In this document: piece by piece, positions 31,801-34,692 of the stretch
Numbering within the stretch: the stretch's first letter is position 1
Layout: each line of letters starts with the position of its first letter
Notes under the pieces: model-generated
What the model was told of the DNA's origin: nothing
The model's database searches: none
The model's input: the letters and a program-made list of their open reading frames with translations, nothing else
Program-made: the position numbers and the translations under genes
Source: Baffinella frigidus
Taxonomy: Eukaryota; Cryptophyceae; Cryptomonadales; Baffinellaceae
Direction of reading: 5' to 3'
Length of the DNA: 34,692 bases
Assembly: GCA_026770585.1 (NCBI GenBank)
Contig: MU646849.1
Coordinates: 3,988-38,679 of the forward strand

Positions 31801-34692
31801 GGCTGAAGAGGGTCGAACTTCGCAACGAGATGGAGGAGATGGAGGCCAAGCTGGTACCGGAAACCCGAAACCTCGCACCCTAAACCCTACACCTCGCACC
31901 CTAAATCCTAAACCTCGCACCCTTAACCATAAACCTCGCACCCTAAACCATGTACCCCAAACCCTAACCCCCAACCCCGAAACACCAAACCCTCAACCCT
32001 GAATGTCACACCCCCAACCCCAACTCCTCAAACCCCAAACCCCAAACCCCAAACCCCAAACCCCAAACCCCAAACCCCAAACCCCAAACCCCAAGCCCCA
32101 AACACTACACCCCGCAACAGCGGGCGCTCGACTCGGACTTCCCCGCGTCGTGTGCACACCTTCATAGGCTAACGGACTAAAAATGGGGTAGTCAGGCCTA
32201 CGGAATTGCCTACCGTAGGCCGTAGGGCTCCTATGACCAAAACGTCCTGTGCGCACACCTCGAGACCCTCGGAGGGGCTCGAAGTCGCTCCAATCGCTCG
32301 AAATGGCTCCAATCGTTCGAAATCGCTCCGATCGCTACGGCTTTCTGGCGTGTTTTCCGGGGCAGAATTCTGGGAAGCAATTGACTTTGGGCGGATTCCC
32401 ACGTACGTGGGGGTCGTGACTTGGGATGGCCTAACCCCCACCCTGCAACAGCGGGCGCTGGACTCGGACATCCCCGCGTCGCGCGCACACCTCGAGACCC
32501 TCGAAGGAGCGCTGGGCGACCATGCGCGCAGCACGGCCCTGCACCGCGCGTGCCAGCTTCACCGCCCTGCCATGGTAGCCCCCCTCGTCGTTGGGAGCTG
32601 AGGGGTCAGGGCCATCGCCATGAAAGGCAGGGTGTATGGTGTAGGGTGTAGGGTGTAGGGTGTAGGGCATAGGGTGTAGGGTGTAGGGTGTAGGGTGTAG
32701 GGTGTAGGGTATAGGGTGTAGGGTGTAGGGTGTAGGGGACCACGCGCGGAGCACCGCGTGTGCCAGCTTGGCCCCGTGATGGTACAGTCCTGCGGTGGGG
32801 GGTTGGTGTTGAGGGCCATAGCCTACACCCTGCACCCTACACCCTACACCCTGCAACCCTACACCCCACACCCTACGACCTACACCCCACACCCTACACC
32901 CCACACCCTGCACCCCTAAGCCTAGGGTTTCAGGGTTGAGGTTGTGGGGTGGAGGGCGCTGAGCGACCATTCGGGAAGCACGGCCCTGCACCGCGCGTGC
33001 CAGCTTCACCGCCCCGCTATGGTAGCCCCCCTCGTCTTTGGGAGCTGAGGGGTCAGGGCCATAGCCATGAAAGGCAGGGTGTATGGTGTAGGGTGTAGGG
33101 TGTAGGGTGTAGGGTATAGGGTGTAGGGTGTAGGGTATAGGGTGTAGGGTGTAGGGTGTAGGGAACCACGCGCGGAGCACCGCGCGTGCCAGCTTCACCG
33201 CCCCACTATGGTAGCCCTGTGCTTTCGGGGGTTGATGGTCAGAGCCATAGCCGTAGAAGGCGTGGAGTGTGGGGGGTGGGGTGTAGGATTTAGGGTTCCG
33301 GACATGGTACAACTCTGCATCAGGGTTTTACAGCAAGTCTGAAAGGGTGGAATTTCCTTCCGTGGTCCCGTCCTAGCTTCACCACGGCGCAAAACCCATC
33401 CGTACCAAAGCACAATGGGCTTTGAGTTTACGATTTCCATGAGGGGTTGCTGCAGAAACAGGGTCCGTGTCAGCAGACCGGTCTGCCGACCGGTCCGACT
33501 GTCTTCTGACCGACTGTCTTGGAGCGCTGTGCAGAGACGTTGGCCACCGAAAAATGGGGAAATGGGGAAAAATTGGAGCCGTTGATGTCCACTTTTGAGA
33601 AATTCATGGTTCTAAATTTCTTAAAAGAAGACAAAATGGCTCCAATTTCTCGATTTCCCATTATTTCCCGTGGCCAACTTCTCTGCACAGCGCTCTACCA
33701 CGTGACGGCGCTGGCCGTCATACAATACATTTAGACCGGAAACGCCATTTCCAAAAAGCAGCTTTAATAAAGAGCCGTGTCACCCAAGCTCGTCAGGTGA
33801 CGGCCTTAATCGCGACCGGGCACGTGCCTGACCCCGAGGACGCGTCGGGCAACTCCCCGCTGCACTTCGCTCTCAGTCTCGTCCTAGCTCTACCTCGGCG
33901 CAAACTCTGGCCGGTGTTCTGACCGGTCTGCTGACCAGTCCGACTGTCTTCTGACCAGGTGACTGTCTTGTGACCAGGTGACGGCCTTAATCGCGGCCGG
34001 ACACATGCCGGACCCCGAAGATGCGTCCGGCAACTCCCCGCTGCACTTTGCGGCTGCGCACGCCAACGCCGCGTGCGTCGACGCTCTCGCTGACGCCCTC
34101 ATCGCACGAGGTCAGGACACACCAAAGTGGGGGGCTCAGTTAACCCGCCAAACCCCACGAAACTATGGGGTACATAGTTAGCTGCGTGGGGTTTGGCGGG
34201 TTAGCTCAGCGCTGCACTTTCGCACAGATCCGGGGCGGTCCGTGGCCTTTGTTTACATATCGGTTTGACGCTCGCGTCCAGGTTTGTACGAGAGCCGGTC
34301 ACGTTGCGCACGGTTGAGCGTTGGTAACGTGACCAACTCCCGTACAAAAGCTCTAAAAGAGGATTTACGCGCCCACGTGTAGGTTTTAAACAAAGGCCAC
34401 TCCCCGCCTCGAGTGGCAGATGCGGAGCATTTGCGCCGATCGCAACGCCGATGAATCGGCGCTTATGGGGCTTTTGACCATCATTTGACCATCAACTGGG
34501 GATTTTGACCATCAAATGATGGTCAAAAGCTCCAGTAAGTTGACTTGAGGACTTAATCAAGGGGCCCAAAACTGCCCCCTTTTCTAACGAAATTATGGTT
34601 CCCCGCACAGATGCGGAGCAGCTGCGATCGGCGCTGGAGAAGCAGAACGCGTTCGGGCAGCGCCCGATCGACCTTGTCTCCGAGCCTCTCAC
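15095..34692 (+). CDS. Gene B (partial, 25 exons placed): coiled-coil and ankyrin-repeat protein
   Basis: Exon chain from ATG 15095 to the right edge, where the last exon is still open. Phases agree at every junction except B5 to B6. Notable non-zero phase runs that fit are B6 to B7 (G|GC), B13 to B16 (1, 2, 1, 0) and B23 to B24 (G|AT). Protein order: acidic and Pro-rich N-terminus, a folded-looking segment (VVCSNVDAVK, FRIKGGIDRR), charged helical/coiled-coil exons, a Pro-rich linker, an ankyrin-like pair (B17-B18), more coiled coil (B19-B21), then ankyrin repeats (B22-B24). Ankyrin and coiled-coil parts bind proteins; no enzymatic motif is seen and no orthologue is recognised. Inferred without transcript data. 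Confidence 0.7.
15230..15319 (+). CDS. Gene B exon B2: Pro-rich
   Basis: Acceptor gctgcag, 30 codons from IARRTSPGGEAEEHPP to GRKPQARP, donor CCG|gtacag, phase 0. Pro/Glu/Lys-rich and probably disordered. Confidence 0.6.
15366..15434 (+). CDS. Gene B exon B3 (tentative, GA donor)
   Basis: Acceptor aaacag, 23 codons from HRRCSHPLLAAMLPLL to TMLTHK in phase 0. The heptamer intron begins immediately at AAG|gaaccc, which would be a GA donor. If not an exon, B2 joins B4 directly, also in phase. Confidence 0.35.
15435..15825 (-). repeat. C-rich heptamer introns of gene B, first tract
   Basis: CCCTAAA at 15438-15475, CATCCCT heptamers at 15487-15550, CCCTAAC after B4. First tract right of the divergent promoter; G-rich strand is now -. 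Confidence 0.8.
15566..15679 (+). CDS. Gene B exon B4
   Basis: Acceptor gcacag, 38 codons from VVCSNVDAVKSAAS to GKAQLDL, donor TTG|gtaggc, phase 0. Single copy. Contains YPLSFRIKGGIDRRGK, perhaps a beta-hairpin; family not recognised. Confidence 0.7.
15826..16116. other. Non-heptamer intron with a diverged CAGACTATTC element
   Basis: Holds the 15878-15950 relative of the 12556-12658 element; the rest looks unique and I see no gene in it. Confidence 0.4.
16344..16435 (+). CDS. Gene B exon B5
   Basis: Acceptor ggcag, 30 codons from VRTIWAEVEVGGVAEAMF to MLRQR plus AG; donor here is gcaacc, while copies at 16594 and 16907 have CGGAG|gt. Copy at 16117-16196 has the same acceptor and starts VRTIW with synonymous changes; the copy at 16858-16907 keeps the 3' frame (EAMFRHHRL). 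The exit phase does not match B6. Confidence 0.6.
16603..16755. mobile_element. MITE-like element, TCATCTCGGA family
   Basis: 153 bp. Arms GATTTCATCTCGAAAGATAA and ..TTCCGAGATGAGATT extend through CTGAATCAGTTCC (about 33 bp). AT-rich centre. Confidence 0.75.
17586..17709 (+). CDS. Gene B exon B6: coiled coil
   Basis: Acceptor ccttag, 41 codons from VKEVEREKDSAFGARR to HSHLST plus G, donor ACAG|gtttgg. VEELASVTRDIS is heptad-like. Five copies surround it. Third-position changes dominate between them (CTC/CTT, TCC/TCG, CTC/CTG), which fixes the frame. Confidence 0.65.
17710..18250 (+). repeat. Polarity-reversed tract between B6 copies
   Basis: G-rich on + (GGGGATAGGGGATAGGGG, GTGTAGGGCGTAGGG) inside gene B, confined to the spacers between B6 copies; returns to C-rich at 18310. 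Confidence 0.7.
18493..18539 (+). CDS. Gene B exon B7
   Basis: Acceptor ccgcag, GC completing Gly with B6, then GPSPEIIVAEARGVK, donor AAG|gtcgac. Phase match on both sides. Confidence 0.6.
18855..18905 (+). CDS. Gene B exon B8
   Basis: Acceptor aaccag, VGIQHEGHPLWDPTLQQ, donor CAG|gcaagt, a GC donor with the extended consensus usual for GC introns. Phase 0. Confidence 0.6.
19492..19644. mobile_element. Introner-like TIR element with AGGAC duplication
   Basis: TIR TCATCCGGGGACATGTT / AACATGTCCCCGGATT; flanked by AGGAC at 19487-19491 and 19645-19649. The right AGGAC supplies the AG acceptor and first codon (GAC) of exon B9. Confidence 0.7.
19647..19730 (+). CDS. Gene B exon B9
   Basis: Acceptor ggattag, 28 codons from DGGALMACDARMMVLR to GDANAIHK, donor AAG|gtccaa, phase 0. 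LRAAYRGDANAI resembles an ankyrin helix. Its acceptor AG lies in the target duplication flanking a TIR element (19492-19644). Copies lie at 19213, 19386, 19890, 20131 and 20226. Confidence 0.6.
19741..20110. repeat. TATAC-rich palindromic minisatellite
   Basis: Diverged units of AGTATACAGTATACAATATA and TACGTATAT, with B9 copies between blocks. Related ATACATATAGTTATACATGT units at 20865-20965 precede B10. Confidence 0.7.
20336..20478 (-). repeat. Second copy of the 3705-3840 repeat
   Basis: CCCGCCCTGTCCATCTAA to CACAACTTTAGGGATGGGAA. The following CCAATTCC/GGAATTGGAGCC motif recurs in several elements (27375, 33577). Confidence 0.55.
20798..20851 (+). pseudogene. Copy or alternative of exon B10
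   Basis: Acceptor tttgcag, VGVAEEMEEGYQEALAAP, then gtatag. Same phase as B10 and splice-competent on its face. A third fragment follows the gap (21782-21807, GAGGCGCTGGCGAGC). Confidence 0.45.
21014..21079 (+). CDS. Gene B exon B10
   Basis: Acceptor ggttgcag, 22 codons from VGVAEEMEEEYQEAL to LPAVLQ, donor CAG|gttccg, phase 0; charged helix. A shorter copy at 20798-20851 (VGVAEEMEEGYQEALAAP) ends at gtatag and may be an alternative. Confidence 0.6.
21118..21214 (-). repeat. TGTAGGG-type array (CCCTACA on +) running into the gap
   Basis: About 13 near-perfect CCCTACA heptamers up to the first N; the array probably caused the assembly break. Confidence 0.9.
21215..21781. other. Assembly gap (567 N)
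   Basis: Run of N. A B10 fragment resumes immediately after it, so the hidden DNA may hold more heptamers and further B10 copies. Confidence 0.99.
22030..22232 (+). repeat. (GA)n microsatellite
   Basis: About 200 bp of GAGAGA with GAGC/GGGAGA interruptions; purine-rich on the sense strand, unlike the usual C-rich introns. Confidence 0.9.
22284..22372 (+). repeat. GGGCCTAACCTCCAGGCCTA minisatellite
   Basis: Three diverged units of GGGCCTAACCTCCAGGCCTA followed by GCCGC. Confidence 0.7.
22748..22807 (+). CDS. Gene B exon B11: coiled coil
   Basis: Acceptor aattag, EKLESQRKQLETFLANDGSA, donor GCG|gtcccc, phase 0. Two upstream 5' copies (22523-22564, 22625-22666) share EKLESQRKQ and have synonymous AGG/CGG and ACC/ACA differences. 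Confidence 0.65.
22826..23030. mobile_element. 205-bp TIR element inserted at TA in a heptamer
   Basis: Ends TATTGTCGAAATGGGC and GCCCATTTCGACAATA; inner GAGGTCAGGTCAG / CTGACCTGACCTC. Flanks aaaccc-TA and TA-aaaccc show a TA duplication within CCCTAAA. Confidence 0.75.
23060..23322 (+). other. Unassigned non-heptamer block
   Basis: Contains three GAACGGATGATACTTGAA-like units (23130-23215) and an exon-like patch at 23285-23318 (VDEIDVHESV) without an AG acceptor. No firm gene. Confidence 0.25.
23379..23423 (+). CDS. Gene B exon B12: coiled coil
   Basis: Acceptor cgagcag, ERIAETTENVRMLEW, donor TGG|gtgccc, phase 0. A partial copy (23684-23721) reads VETKHNVRNLEW. Confidence 0.55.
23654..23693. 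repeat. 40-bp hairpin
   Basis: GTCTCCACGTTCAGG arm, T-rich loop, CCTGAACGTGGAGAC arm; abuts the B12 partial copy. Could act as a small foldback insertion. Confidence 0.7.
23720..24060 (-). repeat. CCCTAAA heptamer intron
   Basis: CCCTAAA with three ATTCTGAGCCATAAACCCTA units (23778-23838). Leads into the B13 copies. Confidence 0.75.
24106..24407 (+). pseudogene. Copies of exon B13
   Basis: Three acceptor-bearing copies (24106, 24211, 24366) in a unit that also repeats GTGACCGAATCTTCGAAGGA and GTCGTAACCCCT. None keeps the 3' part KRADRI or a donor. Confidence 0.5.
24529..24598 (+). CDS. Gene B exon B13
   Basis: Acceptor cccacag, 23 codons from DMVQAKTGAIRWNEEM to KRADRI plus G, donor ATCG|gtcact. 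Upstream copies at 24106-24127, 24211-24264 (DMVQAKTDAIRWDEEMAQ) and 24366-24407 lack a donor. Confidence 0.65.
24600..25320 (-). repeat. CCCTAAA/CCCCAAA introns around B14
   Basis: Long heptamer tracts; CCCTAAA best at 24880-24960 and 25035-25065. A charged patch at 24736-24776 (ELLRRAQREERV on +) resembles coiled coil but has no splice acceptor. Confidence 0.75.
24973..25018 (+). CDS. Gene B exon B14
   Basis: Acceptor aaacag, AA completing Glu, 14 codons NLANAGGRSTAMSA, then AA|gtaaca. Small/polar residues; fits phase with both neighbours. Confidence 0.55.
25322..25389 (+). CDS. Gene B exon B15: Pro-rich linker
   Basis: Acceptor taacag, one base completing Lys, then 22 codons from SSGDPAPEPPPYLAPK to ESFAPP, then G|gttaag. 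The phase dictated by B14 turns an otherwise Arg-rich reading into a plausible Pro-rich linker. Confidence 0.55.
25540..25607 (+). CDS. Gene B exon B16
   Basis: Acceptor tcccag, two bases, 22 codons from AGVNANAGTTTEGMRR to AALKE, donor GAG|gcaata (GC). Downstream copies end GAG|gtccaa (25842) and GAG|gtccag (26166), so one of those donors may be used instead. The copy at 26104-26166 (GVNASPGEKTEGMRRVVALKE, split here as GVNASPGEK and TEGMRRVVALKE) has synonymous differences. Confidence 0.6.
25715..25825 (+). repeat. 21-bp in-frame minisatellite (TNTENIA)
   Basis: Five diverged 21-bp units such as ACCAACACGGAAAACATATC. In the B16 frame each encodes seven residues TNTEN(I/V)(A/S), with no stop from 25715 to the donor at 25842. 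Confidence 0.75.
25909..26085. mobile_element. TAGAGCG-type TIR element
   Basis: TA-GAGCGTTTGCGGTAATTG to CGCAAACGCTC-TA, ~60-bp arms, TA target duplication. Confidence 0.75.
26178..26206. repeat. 29-bp perfect-arm palindrome
   Basis: GAATAAACCCTTAC followed by its complement GTAAGGGTTTATTC; contains CCCTTA, a heptamer-like core. Confidence 0.7.
26640..26690 (+). other. Exon-like block without clear splice sites
   Basis: Non-repeat patch reading EALRAARKQDLPPGCNG on + beside a long hairpin. Could be an exon remnant of gene B; no acceptor or donor is convincing. Confidence 0.2.
26714..26863. mobile_element. 150-bp hairpin element
   Basis: Arms of about 65-70 bp from TAACGGCCTGAAAATGGGG inward to CTACCGTAGGCCGAG. 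The related half at 32166-32240 sits inside a B23 copy. Confidence 0.75.
27111..27234 (+). repeat. 33-bp tandem repeat abutting the B17 acceptor
   Basis: Four units of AATTGAACATGTCCCTGGAT plus GAACCCGAAACG. The last unit (ACATGTCCCCGGATGA) leads straight into the acceptor tcgcag. Confidence 0.8.
27236..27304 (+). CDS. Gene B exon B17
   Basis: Acceptor tcgcag, 23 codons from ERMAVDASDAAAHPC to PTEHQ, donor CAG|gtacct, phase 0. Two 5' partial copies lie upstream (26415-26458, 26998-27035) and four 3' partial copies downstream (27548-27871). Confidence 0.65.
27314..27510. mobile_element. TAGAGCG-type TIR element
   Basis: TAGAGCGGTTTTCGCATCTG to CAGATGAGAAAACCGCTCTA, arms about 68 bp with GGCTCCAATTCCGGC, TA flanks; 10 bp after the B17 donor. 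Confidence 0.8.
27640..28011 (-). repeat. Heptamer intron with B17 3' fragments
   Basis: CCCTGAA/CCCGAAA units. Carries GTGCCGCTCCGACTGAGC-type B17 ends at 27602-27628, 27745-27772 and 27844-27871. Confidence 0.65.
28012..28086 (+). CDS. Gene B exon B18: ankyrin-like, first half
   Basis: Acceptor ccaaag, 25 codons from VNQSNNLHARWVALSLAA to DVPDV, donor GTG|gtacgc, phase 0. WVALSLAAAEDVPDV followed by VHHLIDMGA (next exon) fits the helix-turn-helix and loop of an ankyrin repeat. Confidence 0.65.
28350..28628 (+). repeat. GGCTCACACAATAATGG minisatellite, array 1
   Basis: About a dozen 19-20 bp units (GGCTTACACACTAATGG and variants), interrupted by a B19 copy. The same repeat recurs 1.8 kb away at 30432-30552. 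Confidence 0.8.
28634..28726 (+). CDS. Gene B exon B19: ankyrin-like, second half
   Basis: Acceptor gaccag, 31 codons from VHHLIDMGARVATEKL to AHLRELQ, donor CAG|gtgtgt, followed at once by (TG)n(CT)n. Copies at 28268-28310, 28507-28565 (15-bp in-frame deletion) and 28871-29125 (split by an element). Confidence 0.65.
28727..28843 (+). repeat. (TG)n(CT)n tract at a donor site
   Basis: TGTG then CT repeats with CTCG interruptions, beginning with the donor gt of B19 itself. Confidence 0.9.
28928..29113. mobile_element. TIR element inside a B19 copy
   Basis: GCAAAAAGCTTTCGCCAGCG / CGCTGGCGGAAGCTTTTGGC arms plus an inner CCAGCGGACC hairpin; flanked by TCAG on both sides. Confidence 0.7.
29130..29490 (-). 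repeat. CCCGAAA/GGAATCA array
   Basis: Compound units of AATCAGGAACCCGAATCCCG and CCCGAAA, roughly 350 bp. Encodes periodic NPKPETR readings on +, an artefact. Confidence 0.8.
29699..29785 (+). CDS. Gene B exon B20: coiled coil
   Basis: Acceptor gaccag, 29 codons from VQREEMGRDLADSKH to VARNIDALE, donor GAG|gttccc, phase 0. 5' fragment copy at 29565-29599; 3' fragment copies at 29881-29902 and 29984-30003, with a trace at 30119. Confidence 0.65.
30148..30390. mobile_element. 243-bp TIR element, relative of 22826-23030
   Basis: TTATTGTAGATTTCGGG / CCCGAAAAGTACAATAA ends, inner GGTCAGGTCGGGG / CCCGACCCCGACC, TA at both junctions, within ACCCT heptamer DNA. Confidence 0.7.
30432..30552 (+). 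repeat. GGCTCACACAATAATGG minisatellite, array 2
   Basis: Six units matching the array at 28350-28628, ending just before the B21 acceptor. Confidence 0.8.
30576..30656 (+). CDS. Gene B exon B21: helical
   Basis: Acceptor aaacag, 27 codons from EEVMLVRKALHELPPTG to KIRLNQ, donor CAG|gttatc, phase 0. Two 3' copies (30903-30956, 31062-31120) keep the donor. Confidence 0.65.
30685..30843. mobile_element. 159-bp element with 12-bp TIR
   Basis: CCACGCGACGAT / ATCGTCGCGTGG perfect ends just downstream of the B21 donor; interior has GTCAACTTTGCGCGGATTCC. Confidence 0.65.
31230..31440 (-). repeat. Near-perfect telomere-type CCCTAAA array
   Basis: About ten perfect CCCTAAA units at 31234-31303, the cleanest interstitial array in gene B, decaying afterwards. 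Confidence 0.9.
31764..31853 (+). CDS. Gene B exon B22: coiled coil
   Basis: Acceptor ttacag, 30 codons from ESATANRSLRTLRLK to EEMEAKL, donor CTG|gtaccg. Copies at 31443-31500 (seven of eight codon changes synonymous) and 31588-31640 keep acceptor and frame but lose the 3' part. Confidence 0.7.
31858..32115 (-). repeat. CCTCGCACCCTAAAC and CCCCAAA arrays
   Basis: Higher-order CCTCGCACCCTAAACC units at 31870-31955, then homogeneous CCCCAAA at 32028-32103. Confidence 0.8.
32163..32250. mobile_element. Hairpin-derived insertion in a B23 copy
   Basis: CATAGGCTAACGGACTAAAAATGGGG-type half-element (left half of 26714-26863) plus CTACCGTAGGCCGTAGG. The flanks repeat GTGCACACCT / GTGCGCACACCT, either a target duplication or overlapping exon copies. 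Confidence 0.6.
32452..32574 (+). CDS. Gene B exon B23: start of ankyrin repeats
   Basis: Acceptor caacag, 41 codons from RALDSDIPASRAHLET to CQLHRPAM, donor ATG|gtagcc. STALHRACQLHRPAM is the TALHxAC helix of an ankyrin repeat. A 5' copy split by an element lies at 32121-32280; 3' copies at 32741-32781, 32956-33021 and 33164-33210 keep the donor. Confidence 0.7.
32632..33290 (+). repeat. Polarity-reversed TGTAGGG arrays between B23 copies
   Basis: GGTGTAG heptamers on + at 32632-32735 and 33077-33163, with a C-rich TGTAGGG-type stretch (32820-32925) between. Each G-rich array starts with GGCAGGGTGTATGGTG, so a ~440-bp unit including a B23 3' end was duplicated. Confidence 0.75.
33522..33695. 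mobile_element. GAGCG-type TIR element
   Basis: GAGCGCTGTGCAGAGACGTT / ..CTCTGCACAGCGCTC, arms about 58 bp with GGCTCCAATT, right TA flank kept and left flank TG. Confidence 0.75.
33978..34110 (+). CDS. Gene B exon B24: ankyrin repeat
   Basis: Acceptor gaccag, 44 codons from VTALIAAGHMPDPEDAS to ALADALIAR plus G, donor gtcagg. GNSPLHFAAAHANAACVDAL is a canonical ankyrin repeat (GxTPLHxAAxxGxxxxVxxL). A 5' copy at 33797-33871 has nine codon differences, seven synonymous. Confidence 0.8.
34134..34209. mobile_element. 64-bp foldback with GCTCAG duplication
   Basis: Direct GCTCAG at 34134-34139 and 34204-34209 enclose arms TTAACCCGCCAAACCCCACG and CGTGGGGTTTGGCGGGTTA; 23 bp after the B24 donor. 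Confidence 0.75.
34242..34400. mobile_element. TIR element GTGGCCTTTGTTTA
   Basis: Outer GTGGCCTTTGTTTA / TTTAAACAAAGGCCAC; inner TTTGTACGAGAG / CTCCCGTACAAA and GGTCACGTT / AACGTGACC. Confidence 0.65.
34467..34533. repeat. TTTTGACCATCATTTGA hairpin
   Basis: GGCTTTTGACCATCATTTGA pairs with TCAAATGATGGTCAAAAGCT; 78 bp before the B25 acceptor. Confidence 0.65.
34611..34692 (+). CDS. Gene B exon B25: ankyrin repeat, cut by window end
   Basis: Acceptor cgcacag; AT completes Asp with B24, then AEQLRSALEKQNAFGQRPID and LVSEPL; open at the window end. NAFGQRPIDLVSE matches the next ankyrin unit (NxxGxTPLDLA). A 5' fragment copy lies at 34420-34449. Confidence 0.75.
   Translation, partial: MRSSCDRRWRSRTRSGSARSTLSPSLS

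Noticed and set aside
1-34692. Genuine chromosome end
   Set aside because: Heptamers are degenerate, interrupted by exons, and change strand; no terminal array at either edge.

Overview
The window is eukaryotic nuclear DNA, most likely from a unicellular alga or related protist. The evidence is split genes with GT/GC..AG introns, plant-type telomere-like heptamers (TTTAGGG and variants) through nearly all non-coding DNA, many short inverted-repeat elements, and no prokaryotic operon, RBS or rRNA/tRNA signal. TTTAGGG telomeres occur in green algae, dinoflagellates and several other protists. The candidate GC and GA splice donors would suit a dinoflagellate, but the head-to-head gene pair argues weakly against one, so I leave the taxon open.

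Layout: two multi-exon genes are transcribed divergently from a 322-bp repeat-free interval (14773-15094). Gene A runs leftward from its ATG at 14772 and off the left edge. I can place 17 small exons (about 437 residues): an N-terminal single-pass membrane segment, an alpha-solenoid with ARM-repeat signatures, and a Glu/Asp-rich region. Gene B runs rightward from its ATG at 15095 and off the right edge. I can place 25 small exons (about 658 residues): an acidic/Pro-rich N-terminus, several coiled-coil exons, a Pro-rich linker, and ankyrin-like repeats that are clearest at 33978-34692. About 9-10% of each gene is coding. Exon phases agree along both chains except at one junction in each (A3 to A4, B5 to B6), where an exon is missing or a boundary is wrong. 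No function can be assigned beyond the fold classes.

The introns are the remarkable part. They are built mainly from degenerate heptamers (TTTAGGG, TTTGGGG, TTTCGGG, TGTAGGG, TTCAGGG). In both genes the C-rich strand is the sense strand, so the G-rich strand flips from + (left) to - (right) at the divergent promoter. Many exons also have partial tandem copies in the adjacent introns, and most differences between copies are synonymous. Over 15 palindromic or TIR-bearing elements (about 40-730 bp) sit in introns and inside exon copies. Several show target-site duplications, and one terminal sequence lies just upstream of three 3' splice acceptors, as expected of introner-like elements. A 567-base assembly gap (21215-21781) lies in a TGTAGGG-type array.
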